Source of the DNA: Tenodera sinensis
Lineage: Eukaryota; Arthropoda; Insecta; Mantodea; Mantidae
Assembly (NCBI GenBank): GCA_030765045.1
Contig: CM060963.1
Span: forward strand, 116,891,235-116,955,234
Length of the DNA: 64,000 nt
Direction: 5' to 3'
Shown: positions 36,800 to 48,869 of the stretch, in pieces
Layout: every line of letters begins with the position of its first letter
Numbering within the stretch: the first letter of the stretch is position 1
The notes under the pieces: generated by a model
Databases searched by the model: none
What the model saw: only the letters and a program-made list of their open reading frames with translations
What the model was told of the DNA's origin: nothing
Translations under genes and position numbers: made by a program

Positions 36800-38840
36800 A
36801 ATGCTAGAATTTTACAAAACGTTGCATGTAACACGTGTATAACATTTTCGTAATGGATAAGTGAACTCGTGACACAGTCAGATTAAAACTATTGTTTTGT
36901 CATTTTTGTAGTTGCCTACAATATAAGCAGGTAATAAAGCCCCATATTAAAACAACCCCGTAACGTCGGGAGAAGAAATTGTCACTTTATAATAAATTAT
37001 GCATGCACAAGAAAATAAAAGGAAACAGCAAATGCAAACATTTCTTTGCATTTCAGGCATGGTTAATGTTAAGCGAGCTACTTCATTTCAAGCAACATAA
37101 TTTATATGTCGCAAGTCCTAGACAATATCTTCAGACAGAGAACTCGCTAAGGGAAGGTGAAGGGCATTGTGAAATATTTATGGTGACGTTCTTCCCATTA
37201 GAACCTGAGACAGGAGAATACGATCTTCTGTCGTAAGAATGAACCCTTAGCTGTGAGAAGGCCCCGACTTTTTTGGGATTCAAGTACGTCCTACTTTAGC
37301 GCCATAGAAATTATGAAAAATCTTTAAGTGGTAAATGTTACGGCAGAAGGAGGACTGAAGTTAATACAAGAATTCAATGGAATAATAATGGGCAATGAAG
37401 AACAAAAACAATTAATATTGCGAGGTGTGCAAGATCAGCGAAGACAATACCCAGACTGTAAAAAAGGAACACTGAAAAGAAAATAGTGTTATAACTAGTA
37501 TCGATTTAAACTGCATTTCCACATCTTGTACGATCTATTAGATATTAATAGATACGTTTATTTCATTTAAATATATTAAGCATATTTGCAAAACATGTAT
37601 ATCTTCGTTGGCTTCAATTGTTTATGTGATTAGAAAAATACAAGCACTCTTTCAGCAAGGTTTATTTAGATATTTAAGTCCACAGAGTAAAAAATAGGAG
37701 AATGTGGGCTCAAAACAGTTGAAATTTTTATGCAAACCCATATGAGAACCACACTAATATTGTATATTACATAATAAATATTACATTTTTTTACAAATTA
37801 ATTACAGCATATACATAAATACTTTTAGTATCGCCCATTGCTTAACGACCTTCTGCCTCAACATTTCACTGGACGGTGTTGTCACTTCGGTCGGTCGCTG
37901 TGAGGTTTAACTCAACAGCAGTAGGTATATTTTAACACCACTATGAATGTTGAACTATAACTACCCAATTAACTTGGCAACAGCGGATTGTTTTGCTAAG
38001 AGTAGGTACATGGACAGTATCCTCTGTATTGTGTTTATGCCATTAGCAACCGAAGAAGGTTCAGGGACAGGTTAACAAGCTCCTGGAATGCGGTCCTTAA
38101 GGGACGGGAATTACTATATGCACATACAGAATATAAATAATCATAATCATAGATTCGCATTCACTGTTGCAATACAATAAAATTTATTTTATGGCACACC
38201 TATCTGTAAAGACAAACTTTTTCTCCAGGACATTTTTGAATTAGGCAATAACAGATCCTGAATATGATTCCTTCAGTTCTTGCTGTAGTTAAATTACAAA
38301 CTGGAAAGTCCTAAGGACTTCTCTGTCTGACCCTATAGGTGCCATACAGTTTAGAGATATCTTCAAAACGTACTTTAATGAATAGAAAATATTCCATTAA
38401 TCGTTTTAAAGTGAGAGATTTTGCAATAGTCACTGCACTACATTACCCTGAGTCAAATGTGTTAGCTGTACGACATATAGTGCAAATGACGGCAATGACC
38501 AAGCTGTACTTTGGAGTGCTACCCCAGTCCACGGTTCAGACTATCAGCTCAATCCTGCCGACTTCAGTCTGCTGCCTCAGTGACCCAAAACCGAGGCCTA
38601 TTCATTACATATCACGGTTTAGAGAATACAGTTGATGGTAAGTTGAATAATTTCCCGAAGCAGGCAGATTTCTAATAGCATACAGAGTAGTAACATCGGC
38701 GTATCTCGTTTATTATTCTACACATTAAAGTGTTTTCAACAGCAAAAAGTATGTGATAAGTATACTAGCATAGGATCCTATGATAGGATGAATATTTCAG
38801 AAATTATACGAATTTTACCATCATTAACATTGCTGTACAC
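36800..38840. other. Unassigned sequence
   Basis: No element recognised. Open frames 36979-37236 and 38339-38635 have no motif. Confidence 0.5.
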
Positions 38841-38844
38841 AAAA

Positions 38845-41470
38845 ATAATTTAGTAAAATTCAGCACTCTATGAGACCATCTCTCAGTTTATTATCGTCTT
38901 GCGAGGTTTCGCAAGGGGTGAGGGATAATTACTGACCAATGTCACTGGCTATCAATTGCAATAGGGGGCTAGAGGCGTGGCGTTTTAATGAGGACAAGGG
39001 AAGGTGAGGGTATGTCGCTTCTGGAATGTTGATACTAGAAACTTGTATGACTAAACAGTTGCCAACATATGCACATGGTACGCTTGACGCTTCTCGCATG
39101 TTTTCATTTTTCAAAATACTCGTATGTGTCAACCTCTGTTACCATTCCTTGGACGATCGTCATATGACATGGATCAAATTGAGGATATGTTAAGTGAAGA
39201 AGAAGTGATTTGATTGTAGTGAACGGGTTTAAGTTTAGAAAAGATAGAGACAGAGCGTGGAATGGCTTGGAAATGTACTGTTAAAATATAAGTTTCTACT
39301 ATCTGACGAGTGCCAATTTATTAATACATAAATTTTTACTCTGACGAGTGCAAATTTACTGATACGACAATTAAACAGCATTTTTAACCATACCGTTGAA
39401 ACGATGGAGAGTCCTAAGTCTCTGCAAAATGGGAAGGAAATGCTGAAGTACAAAAACTGAGTGCAAATGCAATTGATGAATATCCTATCTGGAGTAATTT
39501 AACCGCCGAGCGCAACTGATGTACTTTGGTGGCGGGGGAGGTAGATACACATTTTCATTTTCTTTAGACTTATCTCAAAGCTCTTAATGTCTATTATGGA
39601 AATTGTTGTAAATTTTGCTTGGAGTAAGCAGCATTTATTGGGTTAAACGATTCTGTGTTGCAAGAACTTTAACTTTGTCCTTAGAATCACAAAAACGACT
39701 AAAGCTTTACAGTAAACATAATGCAATATTATGTTGAAAAATGTGGAAAATTTTAATCCTGCTATCAATTCTCCCATCTTTGTGCTAAAATTAAAATTCG
39801 TATCGAAATAGCTCCAAATAAGCTCACTGGACAAAAATTAGTCACCCTCTGTAGATATCAGCTATGTATCTTTACGACTCGACAGATGGTGCCCAGTCAT
39901 GTGGTTAGCTGCACGTCCAATGTGACATGATCAAAGGGTCGTAGCAAACTGTAAAACGTGGTCTGTCAAGCATTCAGTGTAGTGCAACCTGGGATATGTA
40001 AAGACGTGACAGACTGACAAAAAGGGGCAATCGTGTTTGGCCGTGCCCATGTCCATGTGGTAGGTCAATGGGTTTAAAGGCAGTCGTGCAATACACGTGG
40101 CTACGAAACACGACGTCGGAATTGTGGTCGGAAGAGGATCATGACTGAGAAGGACCGGAGACGAGTTCCACGGCTAGTAAACGCAAATCGCTTCCAAGCC
40201 CGACAGGAATTACTCCAGACTGTGAATGCAGGTCCATACCACCTGTTAGCGAGAGGACATTGTGGTGGGAACTGCATTCCATGAACATTTGGAGTTGGAC
40301 ACCTCGAAGGAGACCCTTGTTCACAGAGACACAAAGCTGCGCGACTTCAGTGCGCTAAAAACCAACAAACGTGGACAGTAGCTGACTGGCGGAATGTCAT
40401 GTGGTCTGATGAATCACAGTTTTGTCTCTGTTCGAATGACACACGTGGTCTGGTGCACCGTTGGGCATATGAAGCATTTCATCCGGGTTGTGTACAGGTC
40501 AGGTTCAAGCTGGAGGTAGGTCAGTGATGTCTTGGGGGTGTTTTTCTTACTATGGATTGCGTCCGCTCCACGAGGTGACCAATGAGATGAACCAGTATGT
40601 TTATTTGAATAATCTGGATGAGCAGGAGTTGCCATTTACTCAACACCTGCTCCATGATGATTGTGGTGTTGCCTCCCCTTTATTTCAAGATAACAACTGC
40701 ATGGTTCATTGGGTTAGAAGAGTATTGGACTGGTTTGAGGAACACACGCACCTTATCACATCTAAATTGGCCCTCAAACTCACCCGACTTGAACCCAATC
40801 GAACATTTTGTGGGATATGTTGGAACAGTAGGTGAAACGCCATTATCAGCATCCTCACAATTTGGTGGAATTGCGCGAGCAACTCATACGTGAGTGGTGT
40901 CAGCTGGTTGTTCCATTCTTGCAGAACATTGTTGACTCACTTCCTTGCCGAATCCAGGCAGTTATCTGGTCCAGAGGTGGTGCTGGGCAGTATTAATATC
41001 GAGTTGGCCAGGGGTGACAAATTTTTTGTCCGGTGAGCTTATGTTTGCCAATTATGTTATATTATAATAAAGTTTCTGCTTTGGAATGAAAGGTTTTGTT
41101 CTAATACCTATGCAATAAACCATCTTTATTGTGTGATATTAAAATTTAATAACATTCTTGTGAATTTTCAGTTTCTTAAATTTGGCAAACTCTGATACCA
41201 CTTGCCAGAGACAATGATCTGACCACTTGTAGTTTCTTATGTATTTAGCATGGTATGTATCAAGCAACAGTTGAGTAACGATTTACTGATCCGTCAGAAA
41301 TAATTAGTGGTACCCTTTCATGCCGACGTGTGATTGACTATACTTGTCCAGCCAGCAGTTTGAATATTGCTCAATCATTTGAGAGAGGTAAAGAGAGCTA
41401 AAGGAGGAGAAGCTACGAAGATCTCGTTAAATAACCATGATATCCATGTATTCTACCTACTAAATCGCTT
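38845..41470 (+). repeat. Repeat family B, copy 2, interrupted twice
   Basis: Aligned by eye with 16565-17450. The left piece is about 38845-39010, the middle piece 39530-39820 and the right piece 41040-41470. The gap 39015-39530 has no match in copy 1 and no recognised identity; it includes a direct repeat of 'tctgacgagtgc' (39301 and 39340 regions). The second gap is the Tc1 element at 39821-41039. Confidence 0.75.
39821..41039 (+). mobile_element. Tc1-type transposon with both ends, 1219 bp
   Basis: The left end AGCTCACTGGACAAAAAT and the inverted right end AGCTCACCGGACAAAAAA form inverted repeats of about 27 bp with a few mismatches, flanked by TA on both sides (39819-39820 and 41040-41041). 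The transposase relic runs about 40030-40985: WRNVMWSDESQFCL carries the first catalytic Asp (near 40407). FQDNN (about 40685) carries the second. SPDLNPIEHFV (about 40780-40815), in another frame, carries the third motif. Frameshifts separate these blocks and stops lie in the N-terminal half, so the copy is inactive. Length is slightly under the usual 1.3-1.7 kb. Confidence 0.93.
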
Positions 41471-41474
41471 TGTG

Positions 41475-42730
41475 TACCTAAAGGGTTATTGAGATGTAAG
41501 ATGACTAAGCAGGAGTAACAATGTTAACTAAAATACAGAACAAGTAGGTACTAGTGTGTAAAGATGTTGACAAACACCCGATAGCTAGACAGGACCACTA
41601 GGTGTGTGGGGCGGCGCGTCGCGGTTTGTTTAGTGGTATCCCCCATCCGCTTATGGAAATGTGGTAACTTTCAGGCATGCACGCTCATCTGCGCCAAAAA
41701 TTATTCATGTCGTTCTTCATTAACGCTTCATGCTGAAGACCTCGACGTTGGCATGGGATGTTAAAACTATTAAACGAGAAAAACATGTTATGAGGGCTGG
41801 GACCCTTTCAGTAACAAAATGATTTTTCTACTGTTACAAACAAAAAAATATGGAGCGAGCGATTCGCGGACAGCCAAAAAGCTCAACATAAAACAATAAT
41901 GAGGACTTCCTGCCGTTGCATTGCCACATTTGTCACGCCCGTGTCACAGTTACTTTCCACCAGCACCCTCAAAATCTATTTTTCAACTCTTCCACCTCTG
42001 GCCTTTTGATATGAACGGAAACACACCCTTGGAAATAGTAGTCCTTTCTCGTTAATTCGTAATTACATTCTTTGAAGTTGTTAGTCTGTTTGTTCGACGC
42101 GCAGAGAGGTATATCTCCAAGGTTTAGGGGTGGTGCACAGCTTTTTGAAATGTTAAATCTCCAACTGTTAGGAAAGGCGGTAGAACGAAATCCCCAGGGA
42201 GAAATATGGCCGCACAGAGCACATATTATTCAAAGGCACATACATACCCATATATGCAACGTTCCTATTATTCTCTGCTTCTTTCTCCAGGTTCTCCTCT
42301 TCTGGTTTCTCTTTCTTCCCGACTTTGCAAACATATTTTATGTACATTTTCTTTATCTAATAACCTTTCCGTTTCTTCTTTCGAGGAAAGCCTTTCATTT
42401 AATTGCCATTTTTCTTTGTTTCCGAAATCAACAAATAATTACGAATTACTCTTAGAGAAAGGAGCGAAAAAAATGTTTTGTAATGACCGACATATACTCG
42501 TTGATTAAGCAGGAGAGGAATTAATATTGCAATATATAAAAAGCATTAAATGTCAATTAAATGGGTTTAGTGACATTGTAGTTCTAGTAATACAAATACA
42601 AATTCTTTTTTTAAAATATTTATTTTGACCGACCAGCTAAAAAGCTATACAGGCTATTTATAATAAAAAATGTAACAATAATACTCAGGTGGGCCATATG
42701 ATTCCACGAATGTATGTACAATATTGTGCC
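41475..42730. other. Unassigned sequence
   Basis: The frames 42072-42455 and 42206-42508 overlap, are Phe/Leu-rich and show no family features. Confidence 0.5.
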
Positions 42731-42734
42731 AAAA

Positions 42735-43665
<931 letters not shown>

Positions 43666-43675
43666 TAAAGTTAAA

Positions 43676-43992
43676 CCCCGGCGCGACAGCCCATGAAGGG
43701 CCAAGGCCTACCGCCCAGCCGCTGCGTCCCCCACCTCTGCCCACTACAGGCGTCATTGGTGAGGTGCAGTACTGAAGGGTGGGACGTGGTCAGCGCCCCG
43801 AGCCCTCCTGGCCAGTTATGCGGTCTTCACCACCTGGGGCCGCAACTTTTCTATCAAGTAGTTCCTCAATTGGTCCCTCCGGGTCCTAACGAGACTGAGT
43901 GCACCCCGTGCCAGACCTCCCAGAGGGAATAGAAGCCCCATGCTGGTACCGGGTCCTCCGCGCCAGAGGCAAGCGCTACGGAGGCGGTCATT
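43676..43992 (-). mobile_element. SINE family 3, copy 2
   Basis: Shares 'gtggtcagcgccccgagc', 'cagttatgcggtcttcacca', 'gactgagtgcaccccgtgcc' and 'ggtaccgggtcctccgcgcc' with 8640-8915. The B-box region is partly deleted here ('ggtaccgggtcctccg' lacks the 'gatcgagcc' seen in copy 1). It lies directly beside the 5' end of a family H copy. Confidence 0.8.
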
Positions 43993-43999
43993 AGAAAGT

Positions 44000-44715
44000 A
44001 AGACAAATCATATTTTGAAACGTAAATTTTACACTTTCTTACACATGCCATGCCTATATGCTACTTCTACCAGTAATTCAAATTGGTGAACATATGTATA
44101 CAGGCGGTTACTAATTACAGCAAGAGAAGAATTTAACATAGGAACAATCACCAACAAGTTCTTTTCTAAAGTACTGGACTTCTGACTCAATTGTGTTGTT
44201 AATATGATATTAACTGCTATTTAGAATCGATAATATAACAATTAATAATAATAGGCAGAGCGAGTATCCTAAGATTGTCCTGTAGAAGCTTGCTACATTG
44301 CCAAATGATGACGCTGATTTTTCCACATCATTTTGTATTTTGAAGGTTCCCTGCCAGCTCAATACCTCTTTAGGGACGTATTGTAATTGGCTGAGAGATT
44401 CTTATGCTTGCTACTAATGAGGTATCTTGCATTGGCTACGGCCTCCAGATATATGTGTTCGGCAAGTACACTGCCTTTTCTGTGTTGTGGCATTCCCTTT
44501 GTGTACACTGCTCAACTTCTTACGTCATGAAGGCTGCCTTCAACCACTTTCTGAACCAACGTCGGAGCTCTTCTCTGATTTATAAAAATAATACCTCAAA
44601 TCTTGCAACATAATTTCTCACAATCTTGTGTAGAACAGATCTTTCCACATAGAGCTAAGAACCATATTATATGGCTTGCTAATATTGTAGTAATACGGAA
44701 ATGAACACCAGATTA
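44000..44715. other. Unassigned sequence
   Basis: Nothing recognised. Confidence 0.5.
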
Positions 44716-44716
44716 G

Positions 44717-44978
44717 CAAAGAGAGAGAAAGAAAGAGCAAAAGAGAGAGGGAAAGAATGAGAGAGGGAAAGAAAGAGAGAGGGAAAGAGAGGAAAGAAAG
44801 AGAGAGGAAAAGAAAGAGAGAGGGAACGAAAGAGACAGGGAACGAAAGAGACAGGGAACGAAAGAGACAGGGAACGAAAGGGAGAGGGAACGAAAGAGAG
44901 AGGGAAAGAAAGAGAAAGGGAAAGAAAGAGAGAAAGAAAAATAAATAAATAAATGGAGAAAGAAAGAAAGAAAGGAAA

Positions 44979-45011
<33 letters not shown>

Positions 45012-45051
45012 AAGAAAGAAAGAAAGAAAGAAAAAAGAAAGAAAGAAAGAG

Positions 45052-45101
<50 letters not shown>

Positions 45102-45405
45102 GAAGAAAGAAAGAAAGAAAAAAAGAAAGAAAGAAAGATAGAAAGAAAGAAAGAAACAAACAAAGAAGGAAACAAAGAAAGGAAGAAAGAAAGAAAGAAA
45201 GGAAGAAAGAAAGAAAGAAAGAAAGAGAGAAAGGAAGAAAGAAAGAAAGAAAGAAAGAAAGAGAGAAAGGAAGAGAAAGAGGAGGAAGGAGAGAGAAAGA
45301 GGAGGAAGGAGAGAGAAAGAGAAGGAAGGAGAGAAAGTGAAGGAAAGAGAAAGAAAGAATGAAAGAAAGAAAGAAAGAAAGAAAGAAACAAACAAACAAA
45401 ATAAA
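44717..45405. repeat. Purine-only (GAAA/GGAA/GAGA)n tract of about 690 bp
   Basis: The plus strand is almost purely A and G. Its left third has a higher-order pattern in which a 16-bp phrase like 'acagggaacgaaagag' recurs, which has evolved beyond a simple tetranucleotide. The rest is mostly GAAA with GGAA and rare GATA units. Long Ser/Phe/Leu frames on the minus strand (228, 238 and 287 codons) are its three translations. Confidence 0.95.
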
Positions 45406-45439
45406 GAAAGTTCACAGAAAAATGAAAACGTATTCTACA

Positions 45440-45605
45440 CTGATATGCTGTGGTACACAGATCCAATTTAGAAAAACGCACTCTTTGGGAAAATCTTTCA
45501 GTTTCTTACCATCTTACGGGGTCTCGCAAGGGATGAGGTGTAAGTACTGACCAATGATCTGCTGACAGTTAAAATACGGGGCTAGAGGCATGGCGCCTCT
45601 ACTAC
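45440..45605 (+). repeat. Repeat family B, copy 3 (left end only)
   Basis: Shares 'cttaccatcttacggggtct'-type text, 'tactgaccaatgatctg' and 'ggggctagaggcatggcgc' with 38845-39010 and 16590-16740. It then passes directly into the Gypsy LTR segment, which suggests that the retroelement inserted here or that a deletion joined them. Confidence 0.6.
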
Positions 45606-45897
45606 TAAGCAACGTCATAAGGAAACAACGATTTCCATAGCAATAACTTTTGAAAAGAGTAAGCAGTTGTACCAATAGTATTCTCCCAAATTAACTTATA
45701 TAGCTACATATTACCTCCCCAAAAACAATGTCAAGGAACCGCGTTGTTCGACCAGAAGGTGTTGTAGGTATACTGCGTTTCTTGCTTCGAACCAAATGAC
45801 TTGTTGGTGGAATTGGCTGCTCACCTTCAAAATCTTTCAGTAGGAAGGCTGGTTCCGATCGGTTCAATACTTTGTACGGTTCATCATAACAGGATGA
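45603..45897 (-). pseudogene. Ty3/Gypsy pol 3' end plus LTR start
   Basis: The minus strand from 45897 reads EPYKVLNRSEPAFLLKDFEG, then a Pro/Ser-rich stretch and RTTRFLDIV. This is the form of the integrase C-terminal 'GPYKVL.R....F.L...G' segment and the trailing 'RSGRRVRFPDR' tail of insect Gypsy-type pol. It is followed at 45720-45714 by a polypurine run (GGGGAGG), and then at 45708 by TGTAGCTATATAAG, which begins a sequence repeated at 46112-46211 and 46426-46480 and so is taken as the LTR. Only about 105 bp of LTR remain. The catalytic integrase core is absent. Confidence 0.65.
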
Positions 45898-45994
45898 GTC
45901 AATGAGCTATCTATCATTTTAATGTCACTTCGTTCTTATGTCATCCTAGAAATGACATACGGCACACATATAAGCTTTTAGTTTTAAATGATGA

Positions 45995-45996
<2 letters not shown>

Positions 45997-46086
<90 letters not shown>
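45997..46086. repeat. (AT)n microsatellite
   Basis: About 45 AT units, lying between the two groups of Gypsy fragments. Confidence 0.97.
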
Positions 46087-46090
<4 letters not shown>

Positions 46091-46111
46091 ACTACATACC
46101 AACGTTAAAAC

Positions 46112-46211
46112 ATACTAACGTACATCATAAGAAAGCAACGAGTTCCATAGCAACATGTGAAAAGAGTAAGCAATTATACCAACAGCATTTTTCCAAATTA
46201 ACTTACACAGC
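46112..46211 (-). repeat. Gypsy LTR segment, inverted relative to the one at 46426
   Basis: Matches 45603-45708 ('gagttccatagcaac', 'gtgaaaagagtaagcaatta', 'ccaaattaacttac'). With 46426-46480 it makes an inverted pair flanking the RT fragment. Confidence 0.6.
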
Positions 46212-46226
46212 GACGTTGAAAGGTTT

Positions 46227-46411
46227 CAGTTTGTAAAGATGCCATCTGGATTGCGTATGCAGCTCAAACCCTTCAACGCTACATGAACAGTATTGGTGGA
46301 GATTCACATTTTATATACTGCTACCTCGATGGCATTCTTATAGCCTCTACATCAGAAGAACACATGATTTACCTACAAGAACTATTTAAACACATAACCA
46401 CAACATCAATA
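46227..46411 (+). pseudogene. Ty3/Gypsy reverse transcriptase fragment with altered catalytic motif
   Basis: Starts in one frame with VKMPSGLR (family form F..MPFGL.NA) and shifts into another with AQTLQRYMNSI, then FIYCYLDGILIASTSEEH and LQELFKHI, ending at a TAA. The YxDD catalytic box reads YLDG, with the second Asp (46331-46333) replaced by Gly, which would abolish polymerase activity. It covers only the palm part of RT. It is followed within 15 bp by an LTR-like start (TGCGGCTATATAAG at 46426), so the rest of pol has been deleted. Confidence 0.8.
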
Positions 46412-46425
46412 TAAATGTGTATTTT

Positions 46426-46480
46426 ATGCGGCTATATAAGTTAATTTGGAAGAATACTGTTGGTACAACTGAAAATACAA
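46426..46480 (+). repeat. Gypsy LTR segment, forward
   Basis: TGCGGCTATATAAGTTAATT and the following 'tactgttggtacaact' are the inverse complement of text in 45660-45708. Confidence 0.6.
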
Positions 46481-46484
46481 TGAA

Positions 46485-47575
46485 TGAACCAACCTAACAT
46501 CACTATATACTCACATCACTTGATAGTGAAGTCGTCATTTTGAGACCGTTATCCACCCATTTGGGGAACAAACGCAACAGTCTGGTTTCTGCAAGTGAAA
46601 TCGCAGTTCAATTCTGTCAGTAGTTTGTTGGTTTTGCGGTGCTCAGACTCTCCAAGTTCTGTGACGAGTCGTGCTTTCAGATCTATGAACGGCTTGGCGA
46701 ATAATGGTCTCGAAATGAAGTTTGATATTAATTTGGCGACTTCGCTATCAAGTGATCCGAGTATATACTGTTATTTCGTTTCTTCATTCATTATATTTAC
46801 AGTAATCCAACAGTGTTCTCCTCATAAAACAATAAAATAAACGAAATGAAGAACATGCCGTTAAACCAGTAAACCTATATGTCAACAAATAATTTTCCAA
46901 ATAGTTCGATATCTGCGTGAAAGAGGTAGCGTCTGTTTGAGCGGTGGGATTTAAAAGAGTTCAGAGACAGCTGTAGTTAGTTTTTAACAGTTTCTTTACA
47001 AAAATATACGTTCACAAACGTAAATACTACATTGACTGCAATGAAAAAATTCTCCAACTGTAGACGCTCTTCCATTTTAAGCCTCATTTAAAATACGCTA
47101 TTATGAAAAGTTCTCTTGAAGAGAGAAAGAATATTCTTCTGAATGTCTACTATTATCATTTGTAACGCATCTTAAGCTCCCCTTTAGTTGAAGCTTCAAC
47201 ACAATCATTATAAAGAACAAACCTGCCTTTCACGAAAACAATAGACTGAGGGGGAAGCGAAAATGAGATGGCGCGATCTGTTCACCTTCCGTAATCACCA
47301 GCACCGCAGTCAAGTGTTTTACTGTATACAATAGCAGCCACCAGCTCGCGGCCATACCTGTAGACTTAAACACCAACATTCCAAACGGCGATCAAACCTG
47401 GGACCTTGTACTCAGTACACAAAGTTCCAACCAGGACGACGGATAGCTACTGCCAGTATTACATACAAAGAATGGTACACTTAATTCACTATAGTGTTTA
47501 AAAAGTGTTTAGACTAGTTTTGACCAATCCCAACTCCTGTTGCAATATCAGACTGTTTATAAACATCTGGTCTAA
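46485..47575. other. Unassigned, with a possible tRNA-like relic
   Basis: Near 47385-47435 the minus strand has a B-box-like 'ccaggtttgatcgc' preceded by 'tgtactgagtacaaggtc', possibly the head of an old SINE. Otherwise nothing is recognised. Confidence 0.35.
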
Positions 47576-47578
47576 CAG

Positions 47579-47872
47579 GAGAGGTAGAACTGGAACTGAA
47601 AAACTCAATGCCACAGCCGGGATTTGGACCACAGATCCTCCACTTATCAGTCGGGTGCTCTAACCATTCAGCTACTTTGACAACCTGCCAGAATGACAAG
47701 TGAGGCTCCCTTTCTGGTTTACCGGGGGAAATACGAATTGGTTGGAGAATGCAATGTCATTCTGGCAGGTTGTCACAGTAGCTTAATGGTTAGAGCATCC
47801 GCCTGGTAATAGGGGGTCTGTGGTTTATATCCGGATGCGGCATTGAGTTTTTCAGTTCCAGTTCTACCTCTC
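47579..47872. mobile_element. Head-to-head inverted pair of tRNA-derived SINEs (family 4)
   Basis: The left arm (47579-47697) and right arm (47755-47872) are inverse copies. Outer ends GAGAGGTAGAAC and GTTCTACCTCTC match exactly, and inner ends 'gacaacctgccagaatgaca' and 'tgtcattctggcaggttgtc' are perfect complements. The right arm has A-box-like 'tagcttaatggttagagc' and B-box-like 'tggtttatatccgg'. The 57-bp spacer is unique. Both heads face inward. The outer pair recurs in a shorter palindrome at 61405-61489. Confidence 0.85.
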
Positions 47873-47879
47873 AAACATT

Positions 47880-48465
47880 GTCCACAAACGGTTTGTGTAT
47901 TCAAAAACATCAGCAGTGAGTTTGTTGGCACAAATATATAATAATTACCATCTGATTTAAATTTAGAGTATTTTTATACATTTTAACACCTTCCTAAATT
48001 TTGCGCTAGTCAAATAAGATCAGAGGACAACAAAGTCAAGGAAGTGCAGCGTTCTGGAACCAATAAATGTATCCAGCCACACTCCAAGCGTCGCGTTATG
48101 GCGAGTGTTTCATCCACAGAGTTTGCAATTTGTCACTCGCTTGTCTATATAAGATAAAAAGTCAGTGTCTCCACGGTGAAAATGTTCCTTTTCATTTCTT
48201 CCAGCATTTATATCAGCGAAAGAGGGGAGATTGGATTTGCCTCCTTCCATTATACGTGGACTTCGCTACTCTAACACAGACGTGCATTGTGTTGCAGTGG
48301 CGGTTTGGTTATATGCACGCTGTGTTTAATTTACGAAAGCGCTTTACAATCTTGTGCGTTAAACATCTGTTCAGTAGTGACTTCTTTGGTACTGTTTAAG
48401 ATACAGGCTTTTAATATAGTTCAATTTGGGGAAACTCTGATAGCAAATATATGCAGAGCATACTC
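47880..48465. other. Unassigned sequence
   Basis: Just right of the SINE pair, 'cagcagtgagtttgttggca' is shared with the text after 61489 and so belongs to family 4. Beyond about 47940 nothing is recognised. Confidence 0.45.
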
Positions 48466-48469
48466 CCTC

Positions 48470-48865
48470 TTACACACACTATTCTTGCAAATACTTATTT
48501 CCCATCTACTAGCTTTTAATCGACATATGCATTTGCATAAAGTATCTTACTACTAATTGCCTTGTAGATACAAGGAAAATATGGGAACACAATAGACTTT
48601 AAGCGATAGTAAAATGTTTTAAGAGCTGGTTGCTATGGGATGAGTATGAAATTAAATTCTCTTTGCAAGGCCAGGAGACAAAAAAGAAATAAAATATTTC
48701 TATTTAAGAAATGTATAAGTATTGGCAAATTCAAACAAATAATAAACAATATCTTGGAAATGTTTCCCTCAAAAGAAAAAAATAAGTATTTGGCATAAAT
48801 TGTGGGTTTAATGAGAACCATATTTTTACTGTTACTGTTTTACCATTTATGCAAAAATCATCCAG
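48470..48865 (-). repeat. Family H fragment (3' half)
   Basis: Reverse orientation, from a degraded 3' end to the 'ttaccatttatgcaaaaatc' block. No 5' end, palindrome or microsatellite. Confidence 0.7.
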
Positions 48866-48869
48866 AATG

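Noticed and set aside
44618..45481. Minus-strand open frames of 228-287 codons rich in Ser, Phe and Leu
   Set aside because: They are translations of the purine-only tract on the other strand in three frames; all are low complexity.
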